DNA of 64,000 bases from Mucilaginibacter tundrae (GTDB lineage Bacteria > Bacteroidota > Bacteroidia > Sphingobacteriales > Sphingobacteriaceae). This document shows positions 55,543 to 64,000 of this stretch, piece by piece. The position numbers were made by a program, and so were the translations under genes. Location of the stretch: positions 124,001 through 188,000 of the forward strand of contig NZ_JACCBZ010000001.1 in the NCBI RefSeq assembly GCF_013408825.1, in the 5' to 3' direction. Numbering within the stretch: position 1 is the first letter of the stretch; each line of letters starts with the position of its first letter. The notes beneath the pieces were generated by a model. It saw only the letters and a list, made by a program, of their open reading frames with translations, was not told the DNA's origin and did not search any database.

Positions 55543-56739
55543 ATGAGCGATTTAGAAATAATTAAGGAGAAGTTTACTAATTTAAAGGTTTGCGTAATTA
55601 TACCAACATATAACAATGCAGGAACACTTGCCCATATTATTGCAGATGTTGCAGCGTATACCCAACAAATTATTGTAGTAAATGATGGCTCAACCGATGA
55701 CACCGCTCGAATAGTTAAAGAATTTCCATTCGCGCAATTGATAAGCTACCCGGCAAACGTTGGCAAGGGTTGGGCATTGCGCAAAGCCTTTAAACATGTG
55801 GTAGCTGAGGGGTATGACTACGCGATAACGATCGACTCGGACGGGCAGCACTTCGCGAAAGATTTGCCGGCTTTTATTGAAAAGCTTGAAACCGCACCCA
55901 ACGCTATTATTGTAGGCTCACGTAATATGGACCAGGCCACCATACCGGGTAAAAGTAGTTTTGGGCACAAATTTTCTAACTTTTGGTTTAAGGTAGAAAC
56001 CGGGGTTGATTGCCCCGATACACAATCGGGATTTCGTTTGTACCCATTACAATTGTTAAAAGACACCAAATTTATCACCCGCAAATACGAGTTTGAAATT
56101 GAGGTGCTGGTGCGCGCGGCATGGAAAGGCATCACCTTGTATTCAGTACCAGTTACGGTACATTACGAACCAAAGGAAACAAGGATCTCTCATTTCAGGC
56201 CTTTTCAGGATTTTTCACGAGTTAGTATTTTAAACACCTTTTTAGTGATTATAGCTTTTGCTTATATTAAACCACGTGATTTTTTTCGCTCCCTTTTTGG
56301 TAAAAAAAAAAGCAGGCAAGCACTCATCGAACAATTATTAAACCTTAATCATTCCGATCAGCTTAAAGCAGCAGCAGTTGGTGTAGGTGTTTTTTCGGGG
56401 ATATTACCCATTTGGGGATTTCAACTATTAGCGGGGTTATTTCTGGCCGTAATTTTCAGGTTAAATAAACCCTTGGTTATCATTGCTTCAAACATCAGTA
56501 TACCACCCATGATACCATTGGTGGTTTTTTTGAGCTATAAGGCCGGTGGGGTTTGGATGGGGGATAAAAATACGGATATGGCTTTTAGCATCCACCTCTC
56601 GGTACAATCCATCGGCCAACACCTTGAACAATATATTTATGGAAGTATAACCCTTGCAGTTATTGCAGGCTTACTGTCGGCGTTATTAACCTTTAGCTTA
56701 CTTAGGCTGTTTAAACGAAAAACAGTTTCGGCTTTTTAA
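55543..56739 (+). CDS. Family 2 glycosyltransferase with DUF2062 domain
   Basis: 398 residues. GT-A domain with VIIPTYNNAG and VVNDGSTDDT (about 18-54), TIDSDGQH (about 94) and a C-terminal membrane domain (about 250-390) typical of DUF2062. Such two-domain proteins are regular members of flexirubin and aryl-polyene clusters and may glycosylate the lipid carrier. It is the first gene of the right arm. Confidence 0.9.
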   Translation: MSDLEIIKEKFTNLKVCVIIPTYNNAGTLAHIIADVAAYTQQIIVVNDGSTDDTARIVKEFPFAQLISYPANVGKGWALRKAFKHVVAEGYDYAITIDSDGQHFAKDLPAFIEKLETAPNAIIVGSRNMDQATIPGKSSFGHKFSNFWFKVETGVDCPDTQSGFRLYPLQLLKDTKFITRKYEFEIEVLVRAAWKGITLYSVPVTVHYEPKETRISHFRPFQDFSRVSILNTFLVIIAFAYIKPRDFFRSLFGKKKSRQALIEQLLNLNHSDQLKAAAVGVGVFSGILPIWGFQLLAGLFLAVIFRLNKPLVIIASNISIPPMIPLVVFLSYKAGGVWMGDKNTDMAFSIHLSVQSIGQHLEQYIYGSITLAVIAGLLSALLTFSLLRLFKRKTVSAF

Positions 56740-56753
56740 GCAGGTATTACCAC

Positions 56754-59700
56754 ATGGAAAAAACCCTGTTAATTATTTATAATTATTTCGAAAAAAATCG
56801 CAAGGCGTTCTACCTTGTTTTTGCCGCTACTTTTATATTTATCAGCTATTTTGCGCTGCAGGTAAAGTTTGAAGAGGATATTTCGAAAATAATACCTAAG
56901 GACAAAAAGATAGAAAAGCTTAACGAGATATTCCAAAACTCGAAGTTTATAGATAAGCTGGTGATAATGGTATCATTAAAAGACACCACTACACAAAACC
57001 CCGATAGCCTGGTGGCTTATGCCGATGTATTTGGCGCTGCGGTGCAGGATAAGCTGGCTCTATATATCAAAAAAGTAAATTTCAGGATTGATGATGAGGT
57101 AGCGTTGAATTTATTTTCGACCATTAGCCAGCAGTTACCGATCTACTTAAATGCGAAAGACTATTTAACAATAGATACCCTGATCACCCCAAAAAGGATT
57201 GATTCAACGCTGCATTATGATATTCGTACGCTATCCTCCCCGGCTGGTATCGCGCTGAAAAAGATCATTGTTAATGACCCGGTAGGTTTATCATTTATCG
57301 GCCTGAAAAAATTACAACAATTACAGTACGACAAAAATTTTGAATTGTATGACGATTATGTGATTACCAAGGATCATAAAAATCTTTTGATGTTTATTAC
57401 CCCGGTGTACCCGCCAAACAATACCGGGAAAAACGCCCAGTTTTTAAAGGGGATCGATAATATTTTAAGCGACCTAAACAGCAAGGATTATAAAAATATA
57501 AATGCCTCTTACTTTGGCGCTATTGCGGGGTTCGAGGGCAATGCTTCGCAACTTCGGCAGGATACTAATCTTACACTCAGTATCACAGTAATTGTACTGG
57601 TTTTATTTTTGGGTTTATATTTCCGAAAAGTAACCGCGCCTTTTATTATTCTGATCCCCGTTTTATTTGGCGCCCTGTTCTCGTTAACCATTATTTATTT
57701 TATTAAAGGAAACCTATCCATTATAGCTTTGGGTACCGGATCTGTTGTGTTAGGAATAGCAATTAATTATTCGCTGCACGTTTTTAATCATTACCGGCAT
57801 ACCAAAAGTATTGAGCAAGTAATTAAGGATTTGACACTCCCATTAACTGTCGGCAGTTTCACTACTATCGGTGGCTTTTTCTGTTTGGAGTTTGTACAAT
57901 CGGAAATGCTGAAAGACCTGGGGTTATTTGCCGGATTTAGTTTAATTGGTGCTTCGCTTTGTTCGCTGGTGTTTTTGCCACAGTTTATCTCTACTAAAAA
58001 AGAACAAAGCCAGCATAAGATCATACAGTTTTCGTGGATTGATAAGATGGCATCTTACAACCCGGAATACAATAAGTTTATCGTAATTGGTATTGTATTG
58101 CTTACTGTAGTTTTTGGTTATACCGCCAATAATGTAAAGTTTGAATTTGACCTGGCAGACATGAGTTACATGTCGCCCAAACTAAAACAGGCAGAAGCGA
58201 AGCTTAACCGTATCAACAAATTCTCGCTGAAATCTGTTTACCTGGTTACCGAGGGTAAAACGCTGGATGAAGCATTGATTAACAACGAAAAGCTTTCGGA
58301 CCAGATTGAAGCGCTGAAGGAAAAGAATATAGTTATCAAATATTCGGGCGTATCGTCGCTGATTATTTCTGACTCGACACAAAAAGAAAGAATTGAACGC
58401 TGGAACAAGTACTGGACGCCGGAAAAGAAACAGCAACTACTGGCTACTTTGGAGCAACAGGGTGTTGCCATGGGCTTTAAACCTGCGGCTTTTGATAATT
58501 TCAGGGCGTTGCTTAATAAACACTTTGATGTTGCCGACCGCCAAAACATGGCCGAGTTACGAAAAAGCTTCCTGGATGATTTTATTAATGAAAAACCCGG
58601 CCATGCAACGGTAGTGACACTGGTGCAAACCACGCCGGAACATAAGGAAGCAATTTACGACGCTTTTAAAGACAACCCGAACGTCACCGTGGTTGATAAG
58701 CAGTATATTACTACTAAACTGGTTCAAATCATCAATTCAGATTTTACCAAGATCGCGGTAATGTCGTCGTTACTGGTGTTGATCGTACTGTGGTTAACCT
58801 ATGGGAGGATAGAGCTTACACTGGTTTCCTTTATCCCGATGTTTATATCGATGATATGGATATTAGGGCTGATGGGCATTTTCGGGATTGAATTTAATAT
58901 CATTAACATTATTATATCTGCCTTGATATTTGGCCTGGGGGATGATTATAGTTTATATATAATGGACGGTTTATTGCAGGAATATAAAACCGGAAAAAAG
59001 ATCTTGTCATCATACAAAACATCAATCTTTCTATCGGCTATTACAACCATAACCGGATTAGGCGTATTGATCTTCGCGAAACACCCGGCATTAAAATCGA
59101 TCGCGTTTATATCCATCATAGGTATTTGCTGCGTGGTTATCATGGCGCAGATACTGATCCCTTTTTTATTCAGTATCCTGATAAGGAACCGCACTGAGAA
59201 AAAGCGCTTCCCATGGACGTTTACCGGCTTGCTTAAAAGTGTTTTCGCGTTTGGCTATTTTGTTACCGGATGTATTATACTAACCATTTTAGGATTATTA
59301 TTTAAGCTTATTCCGTTTGGTAAAGAGAGAGTAAAACTAATTTACCACTTTATCCTGTCGAAATTCACGTTATCTATGGTTTACATCATGATGAATGTGA
59401 GGAAGAAGATCATCAATAAACAATTCGCTAATTTCTCTGAACCTGCGGTAATCATCAGTAACCATCAATCGTTTTTGGATATATTGTCGCTGGCGATGCT
59501 TAATCCTAAACTGATATTTTTAACAAATAACTGGGTATGGAACTCGCCTGTTTTTGGAGCTGTTGCCCGCATGGCCGACTTTTACCCCATAGCCAATGGC
59601 GCGGAAAACAGTGTTGAATTATTAGGCGATAGAGTAAAACATGGCTATTCGATAGTGATCTTCCCGGAAGGTACCCGGACCGTGGACGGCGAGATTAGGC

Positions 59701-60542
59701 GGTTTCACAAAGGAGCATTTTACCTTGCCGAACAGTTGAACATTGATATTTTACCCATATTGATCCATGGCACCGGGTATACCATGAGCAAAGGCGACTT
59801 TTTGTTGAAGGACGGGCAGATCACCCTTAAATATCTGCCAAGAATAAAACCAAATGATACTCAATTCGGAACCGGGTATTCGGAAAGGACGAAATCAATT
59901 AGTCGCTATTTTAAGGACGAATACGAACAACTGAGTATAGAGATTGAGCAGCCGGTGTATTTTAAGGAGCAATTGATTTATAACTATCTTTATAAAGGCC
60001 CATTACTGGAGTGGTTGTTAAAAATTAAACTTTGGCGCGAAAATAACTACCAGGTCTTCCATGAATTACTGCCTGCGAGAGGTAAGATATTGAATATTGG
60101 GAGCGGAAATGGTGTGATGGCCTACCTGCTGCACTTTGCATCAAAAGAAAGGGATGTTACAGGCATTGACCATGATGAGGACGGTGTGGAGATGGCTAAT
60201 AATTGCTTTAGCAAGGATGACAAAATTAATTTTATTTTTGCAGAGATATCGGAGTTCGCATTTGAGCGTTATGATGCCATTATAATGGCCGACTTTTTAA
60301 TGAACTTGCGGCAGGACGAGCAAAAACTGCTGATAGAAAAATGTATAAGCCACCTAAACCCCAAGGGACAGCTTATCATAAGAACCGATAATAAAGATCT
60401 GAACCGGAAGGACAAAGGCGCTGCTTATTTTTCGGGCAAATTGGTGGAGGATGCCGCGGCATCCAATCAGATGAATTGCACGGTAATAGATCAGGTAAAA
60501 AGCACAAGCAATATAGTTTTTGTGATAAAAAGGAACGGCTAA
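56754..60542 (+). CDS. Three-part fusion: RND/MMPL exporter, PlsC-like acyltransferase and methyltransferase
   Basis: 1262 residues. Residues about 1-830 are an MMPL/patched-type transporter with two sets of membrane helices (GLGDDYSLYIMDG near 735). Residues about 880-1065 are a 1-acylglycerol-3-phosphate acyltransferase domain (NHQSFLDIL, FPEGTR). Residues about 1105-1262 are a SAM methyltransferase (NIGSGNG, GIDHDEDG). The exporter is usually separate in other clusters. The fusion suggests acylation, methylation and export are coupled at the inner membrane. It is 14 bp after the glycosyltransferase and seven before the next gene. Confidence 0.92.
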   Translation: MEKTLLIIYNYFEKNRKAFYLVFAATFIFISYFALQVKFEEDISKIIPKDKKIEKLNEIFQNSKFIDKLVIMVSLKDTTTQNPDSLVAYADVFGAAVQDKLALYIKKVNFRIDDEVALNLFSTISQQLPIYLNAKDYLTIDTLITPKRIDSTLHYDIRTLSSPAGIALKKIIVNDPVGLSFIGLKKLQQLQYDKNFELYDDYVITKDHKNLLMFITPVYPPNNTGKNAQFLKGIDNILSDLNSKDYKNINASYFGAIAGFEGNASQLRQDTNLTLSITVIVLVLFLGLYFRKVTAPFIILIPVLFGALFSLTIIYFIKGNLSIIALGTGSVVLGIAINYSLHVFNHYRHTKSIEQVIKDLTLPLTVGSFTTIGGFFCLEFVQSEMLKDLGLFAGFSLIGASLCSLVFLPQFISTKKEQSQHKIIQFSWIDKMASYNPEYNKFIVIGIVLLTVVFGYTANNVKFEFDLADMSYMSPKLKQAEAKLNRINKFSLKSVYLVTEGKTLDEALINNEKLSDQIEALKEKNIVIKYSGVSSLIISDSTQKERIERWNKYWTPEKKQQLLATLEQQGVAMGFKPAAFDNFRALLNKHFDVADRQNMAELRKSFLDDFINEKPGHATVVTLVQTTPEHKEAIYDAFKDNPNVTVVDKQYITTKLVQIINSDFTKIAVMSSLLVLIVLWLTYGRIELTLVSFIPMFISMIWILGLMGIFGIEFNIINIIISALIFGLGDDYSLYIMDGLLQEYKTGKKILSSYKTSIFLSAITTITGLGVLIFAKHPALKSIAFISIIGICCVVIMAQILIPFLFSILIRNRTEKKRFPWTFTGLLKSVFAFGYFVTGCIILTILGLLFKLIPFGKERVKLIYHFILSKFTLSMVYIMMNVRKKIINKQFANFSEPAVIISNHQSFLDILSLAMLNPKLIFLTNNWVWNSPVFGAVARMADFYPIANGAENSVELLGDRVKHGYSIVIFPEGTRTVDGEIRRFHKGAFYLAEQLNIDILPILIHGTGYTMSKGDFLLKDGQITLKYLPRIKPNDTQFGTGYSERTKSISRYFKDEYEQLSIEIEQPVYFKEQLIYNYLYKGPLLEWLLKIKLWRENNYQVFHELLPARGKILNIGSGNGVMAYLLHFASKERDVTGIDHDEDGVEMANNCFSKDDKINFIFAEISEFAFERYDAIIMADFLMNLRQDEQKLLIEKCISHLNPKGQLIIRTDNKDLNRKDKGAAYFSGKLVEDAAASNQMNCTVIDQVKSTSNIVFVIKRNG

Positions 60543-60549
60543 AATTATA

Positions 60550-62061
60550 ATGGAGAATTTTGATATTCTAATCATCGGAAGTGGAATGGGCGGGCTGGTT
60601 TGTGCCGATATTTTAGGCCGGGAAGGTTATAAGGTTTGTGTGCTTGAAAAAAACAAGCAGATAGGCGGCAGCCTGCAAACTTATGTGCGCGATAAGGTAA
60701 TTTTTGATTCGGGAGTGCATTATCTCGGTGGCTTATCCAAAGGGCAGAACCTTTACCAGATATTCCAATACCTGGAAATTATGGATAAGCTGAAATTACA
60801 GCAGCAAGACCTTGATGTTTTTGACCGGATATTGATTGAGGGTGATGAGAAGCATTATGATTTTGCCCAGGGCTATGAAAATTTTATAGCGAAATTGCTG
60901 GTCAATTTTCCTGATGAAGAGGTAGCTATACGCACTTATTGCGATAAAATAAAAGAGATCTGCAGTAAATTCCCGCTATATAATTTGCGGTCGACAAATG
61001 ATTTTAATGAGAAATCTGATGTGCTTGAAATTGACACCGAGGCCTACATTAATTCGGTAACCAGCAATACCAAATTGCAGGGCATTTTGGCTGCCAACAA
61101 CGCGCTGTATGCCGGCCAGGCGGATAAAACGCCTTTATATGTTCACGCATTGATTTTGAACAGTTATATTGAAAGCTCGTGGAAATGTGTTGATGGCGGT
61201 TCACAGATAGCGAAATTGCTGGCGAAAAACATTAAAGAGCAAGGTGGCAAGATTATCCGCAATTGCGAGGTAAAAAAGATTGTTGAAGAAAGCGGGCTGG
61301 CGAGTTATGTCGAGCTAAAAGATGGATCAAAAATGTACGCCAAGCAATTCATTTCCAATATGCATCCGGTTAAAACACTGGAGATTACGGAGACCCCCTT
61401 GATAAAGAATGCTTATCGTAACAGGTTGAAGGGTTTGGAGAATTCTACTTCAGCATTCACCATTAATATCGTTTTTAAAAAGGATACATTTAAGTATTTT
61501 AAACATAATTATTACTGCGGTCGCGAGGGATATGTTTGGACTACAGCCAATCATACCGAGGAAAACTGGCCACTAGGATACGCCATATTTTGTGGTGCAT
61601 CGTCAAAATCACCGGAGTATGCCGATGGCTTGTCTATATTAAGTTACATGCGTTTTGAAGAGGTTGCTCAGTGGAAAGACACTTTCAACACAATATCTGA
61701 AGAAAATGACCGCGGAGAAACTTATAATGAGTTTAAAAAGCGGAAGGCAGAGATATTGTTGGATGCTGTGGAAAGGAAATTTCCGGGATTGCGGGACTGT
61801 ATAAAATCGTATTATGTAGCAACACCATTGTCATATCGCGATTATATCGGCAATGACGACGGATCGCTGTACGGGATAGTTAAAGATTATAAGCATACGT
61901 TAAAAACCTTTATTTCTCCACGAACAAAGTTGCCTAATTTATACTTAACGGGACAGAACCTTAATTTGCATGGAATTTTGGGGGCATCAATGAGCGGTAT
62001 TGTTACTTGCTGCGCTTTATTAGGTAATGATAACGTTGTAACTAAAATAAGAAATGCCTAA
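60550..62061 (+). CDS. Phytoene-desaturase/retinol-saturase-like FAD oxidoreductase
   Basis: 503 residues with GSGMGGLVCADILGREGY (10-27) and the C-terminal TGQNLNLHGILGASMSG, of the CrtI/RetSat family. It could reduce, desaturate or isomerise the polyene chain. It overlaps the following gene by eight bases. Confidence 0.9.
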   Translation: MENFDILIIGSGMGGLVCADILGREGYKVCVLEKNKQIGGSLQTYVRDKVIFDSGVHYLGGLSKGQNLYQIFQYLEIMDKLKLQQQDLDVFDRILIEGDEKHYDFAQGYENFIAKLLVNFPDEEVAIRTYCDKIKEICSKFPLYNLRSTNDFNEKSDVLEIDTEAYINSVTSNTKLQGILAANNALYAGQADKTPLYVHALILNSYIESSWKCVDGGSQIAKLLAKNIKEQGGKIIRNCEVKKIVEESGLASYVELKDGSKMYAKQFISNMHPVKTLEITETPLIKNAYRNRLKGLENSTSAFTINIVFKKDTFKYFKHNYYCGREGYVWTTANHTEENWPLGYAIFCGASSKSPEYADGLSILSYMRFEEVAQWKDTFNTISEENDRGETYNEFKKRKAEILLDAVERKFPGLRDCIKSYYVATPLSYRDYIGNDDGSLYGIVKDYKHTLKTFISPRTKLPNLYLTGQNLNLHGILGASMSGIVTCCALLGNDNVVTKIRNA

Positions 62062-63736
62062 GAAAAAAACCATATGGCAAAAGCTGGTAAAAGGCATTTT
62101 ATATGTGTTTGGCAGCTTTGCGGCCTTGTTTTTAATTCTGGCTATTTATTTGTTTTGTGTAGCGATTGATTATCCGCCAAAACCAAAAGACCTGAGCAGC
62201 GAGAAATTAGTGCGAAACGAACCGTCGCCAGGATTTTATACTATTAAGAATAATTGGTTCCGTAAGAGTAAAAGCGGCCTGTACGAGTTGTACGTTGAAG
62301 GGCAGCCTTTTGAGCGGGGTGTGATTAATGGCAAGCTTACTAAAGAACTGGTAGTAAAGCAGGAGGATTATTTTACCGCGCAGATCGCGAAAATGGTTCC
62401 TTCAAAATTTTACCGCTCTTTTCTTAAATATTTTGTTGCCTGGTTTAACCGCGATCTATCCAAAAATGTAACCGAAGAGTATAAGGAGGAGATTTACGGC
62501 ATATCCCAATCGGCTTCGGATAAGTATCAATATATTGGCTCTAACTATCAGCGCATCTTAAATTATCACGGCGCACACGATATAGGACATGCGTTACAGG
62601 GCATGGCGTTGGTAGGCTGCACATCGTTCGGCACCTGGGATGCACGATCGCAAGATAGCACCATGATCATCGGCCGTAATTTTGATTTTTATGTAAACGA
62701 TGATTTTGCCCGTGATAAGATCGTAGCTTTTTATAACCCTGCACAAGGCTATAAATTTATGACGGTTACCTGGGGAGGATTTATAGGCGCGGTATCGGGC
62801 ATGAATGAGCAGGGATTAAGTATTACTATTAATGCTGCAAAAAGCACACTGCCAACAGGTGCGGCTACCCCGGTATCGTTAGTTGCACGAGAAATTTTAC
62901 AATACGCGAAAAATATTAATGAAGCCATCCAGATAGCAAAAAAAAGGAAAATGTTTGTGTCTGAATCATTGCTGATCGGATCTGCTAATGATAAAAAAGC
63001 AGTTGTTATTGAAAAAACGCCTACAACTTATGATGTGTATGACCCTAATAGCAATTATATAGTTTGTACTAATCATTTTCAGGGGAAAGATTTGGTTCAT
63101 ACCAAAGAGAATATTGAACAGATGAATAACAGCGCTTCGTTTTATCGGTATAACCATTTAATGGATCTTTTAAAAAATAATGGTAAAAACACTGTCCAGA
63201 AAACTGTTGATATTTTAAGAGATACCAAAGGGTTAAATAACGAAAATATCGGCGTTGGCAACGAAAAAGCCATTAATCAGTTTATCGCTCACCACTCTAT
63301 TGTTTTTGAACCTCAGAAATTAAAGGTTTGGGTATCCACGTCGCCGTGGCAATTAGGGGAATTTGTGTGTTACGACCTCAAAAAGGTTTTCGCCCTGCGG
63401 GGTATGAAAAAAGACCAGGAGATCATCGATAGCAACCTGACCATAGCCCCTGATCCATTTTTAAAAACGCAGACCTATAAAAACTTTGTGGCTTACAGGA
63501 ATATTGTAAAGCGTGTAAATGATAATGAAACGGTTGACCCGGACAGCTTAATTATTAACAATCCACAATATTACAACGCGTACATAGTTGCAGGTGATTA
63601 CTCGTTTAAATTGAAGCAATTTAATAAGGCACGCGGTTATTACCAGCGTGCTTTAACCAAGGTGATCGCTACGAAAGAGGAAGAAGCATCAGTTAAACAA
63701 AAAGTAATAAAGTGCAATAAAAAACTGGATGAATGA
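62054..63736 (+). CDS. Acyl-transferring Ntn hydrolase-like protein (peptidase C45 family)
   Basis: 560 residues with an N-terminal membrane helix (about 14-34). The self-cleaving core of the C45 (acyl-CoA:6-aminopenicillanic acid acyltransferase) family is seen around VGCTSFGTWD, with Cys189 as the likely nucleophile, and WGGFIGAVSGMNEQGLS after it. A C-terminal TPR-like segment (about 505-550) ends the protein. It may transfer the polyene acyl group to an amine or alcohol. Confidence 0.85.
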   Translation: MPKKKTIWQKLVKGILYVFGSFAALFLILAIYLFCVAIDYPPKPKDLSSEKLVRNEPSPGFYTIKNNWFRKSKSGLYELYVEGQPFERGVINGKLTKELVVKQEDYFTAQIAKMVPSKFYRSFLKYFVAWFNRDLSKNVTEEYKEEIYGISQSASDKYQYIGSNYQRILNYHGAHDIGHALQGMALVGCTSFGTWDARSQDSTMIIGRNFDFYVNDDFARDKIVAFYNPAQGYKFMTVTWGGFIGAVSGMNEQGLSITINAAKSTLPTGAATPVSLVAREILQYAKNINEAIQIAKKRKMFVSESLLIGSANDKKAVVIEKTPTTYDVYDPNSNYIVCTNHFQGKDLVHTKENIEQMNNSASFYRYNHLMDLLKNNGKNTVQKTVDILRDTKGLNNENIGVGNEKAINQFIAHHSIVFEPQKLKVWVSTSPWQLGEFVCYDLKKVFALRGMKKDQEIIDSNLTIAPDPFLKTQTYKNFVAYRNIVKRVNDNETVDPDSLIINNPQYYNAYIVAGDYSFKLKQFNKARGYYQRALTKVIATKEEEASVKQKVIKCNKKLDE

Positions 63737-63890
63737 TGTTTAAAATTTTCATCTAAGTATCAATGAATAATACATTTGAGATCATGCATTGCAATTGCCG
63801 CAGTAGCCTTTTACTAATCCGGCGCTTTAACCGGCAAAACCGTCAGATCCTTATACTAATTCCATATAAGTTGATTAAAACAGATTAGAC

Positions 63891-64000
63891 ATGATAGCAG
63901 GTTTAGGTATTGATATAGTTGAAGTGGAACGCATCGCGGAAAAGATAGAGAAGGACAATGGCTTCCGCGAGTTGGTGTTTTCGGCAAACGAAATAACCTA
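63891..64000 (+). CDS. acpS: 4'-phosphopantetheinyl transferase, N-terminus only
   Basis: 36 codons from ATG 63891 to the right edge read MIAGLGIDIVEVERIAEKIE and onward, the N-terminal motif of holo-ACP synthases (GIDIVEVERI). It would activate the two ACPs. The 154-bp gap before it shows no terminator. Confidence 0.88.
   Translation, partial: MIAGLGIDIVEVERIAEKIEKDNGFRELVFSANEIT

Noticed and set aside
1..64000. tRNA, rRNA, CRISPR arrays, insertion sequences or prophage
   Set aside because: No cloverleaf, rRNA-like sequence, spaced repeat array, transposase or phage gene was recognised by reading; a covariance-model scan could still find a small RNA.

Overview
The window reads as chromosome of an aerobic to microaerobic member of the Bacteroidota, most likely a Mucilaginibacter- or Pedobacter-like sphingobacterium. 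The signs are SusC/SusD pairs with an ECF sigma/FecR switch, a CcoN-CcoO fused cbb3 oxidase operon, a phosphoketolase/acetate kinase/phosphotransacetylase set, a flexirubin or aryl-polyene type pigment cluster, and TAnnTTTG promoter elements. The genus is inference. I saw no rRNA, tRNA, CRISPR array or insertion sequence.

Layout. (1) 1-2962: a SusC/RagA receptor running off the left edge, then about 1 kb without a credible gene. (2) 13174-4043, minus strand: ECF sigma factor, FecR, SusC, SusD, nucleotide pyrophosphatase/phosphodiesterase and metallophosphoesterase. This looks like a self-regulated unit for taking up and hydrolysing phosphate esters. (3) 13.2-16.4 kb: an orphan terminator (possible small RNA), a secreted peroxiredoxin, a broken D-lactate dehydrogenase remnant and hemN. 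(4) 25056-16378, minus: ccoI-ccoS-ccoNO-ccoQ-ccoP-ccoG-ccoH-tauE-like, the cbb3 high-affinity oxidase with its assembly factors, divergent from an unrecognised Cys-rich protein. (5) 27.0-36.6 kb: a glycogen phosphorylase remnant, xfp-ackA, pta, relics of an oxygen-sensor PAS protein, of an Fnr regulator and of the RIC/YtfE repair protein, a lactate-dehydrogenase-like protein with no NAD domain, and an aldehyde dehydrogenase. (6) 36.9-44.1 kb: YceI, outer-membrane barrel, small membrane protein, YceI; then alcohol dehydrogenase and the pntA1-pntA2-pntB transhydrogenase. (7) 44.1-63.7 kb: pigment biosynthesis and export genes on two divergent arms, ending in a partial acpS at the right edge.

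The main observation is that regions 3-6 share an FNR-like palindrome (TGAT-N4-ATCA and near variants). It lies in the intergenic space ahead of ccoI, ackA, pta, the truncated lactate dehydrogenase, the aldehyde dehydrogenase, the YceI operon and adh-pnt, and even ahead of the broken lactate dehydrogenase. Most sites are centred 76-82 bp before the start codon, and two at 97-100 bp. About 30 kb therefore looks like one oxygen-limitation regulon combining high-affinity respiration, anaerobic haem synthesis, the phosphoketolase-acetate route, alcohol/aldehyde redox balancing and NAD(P)H exchange. It contains several decayed genes and two uncharacterised elements, the NAD-domain-less dehydrogenase and the YceI/barrel cassette.
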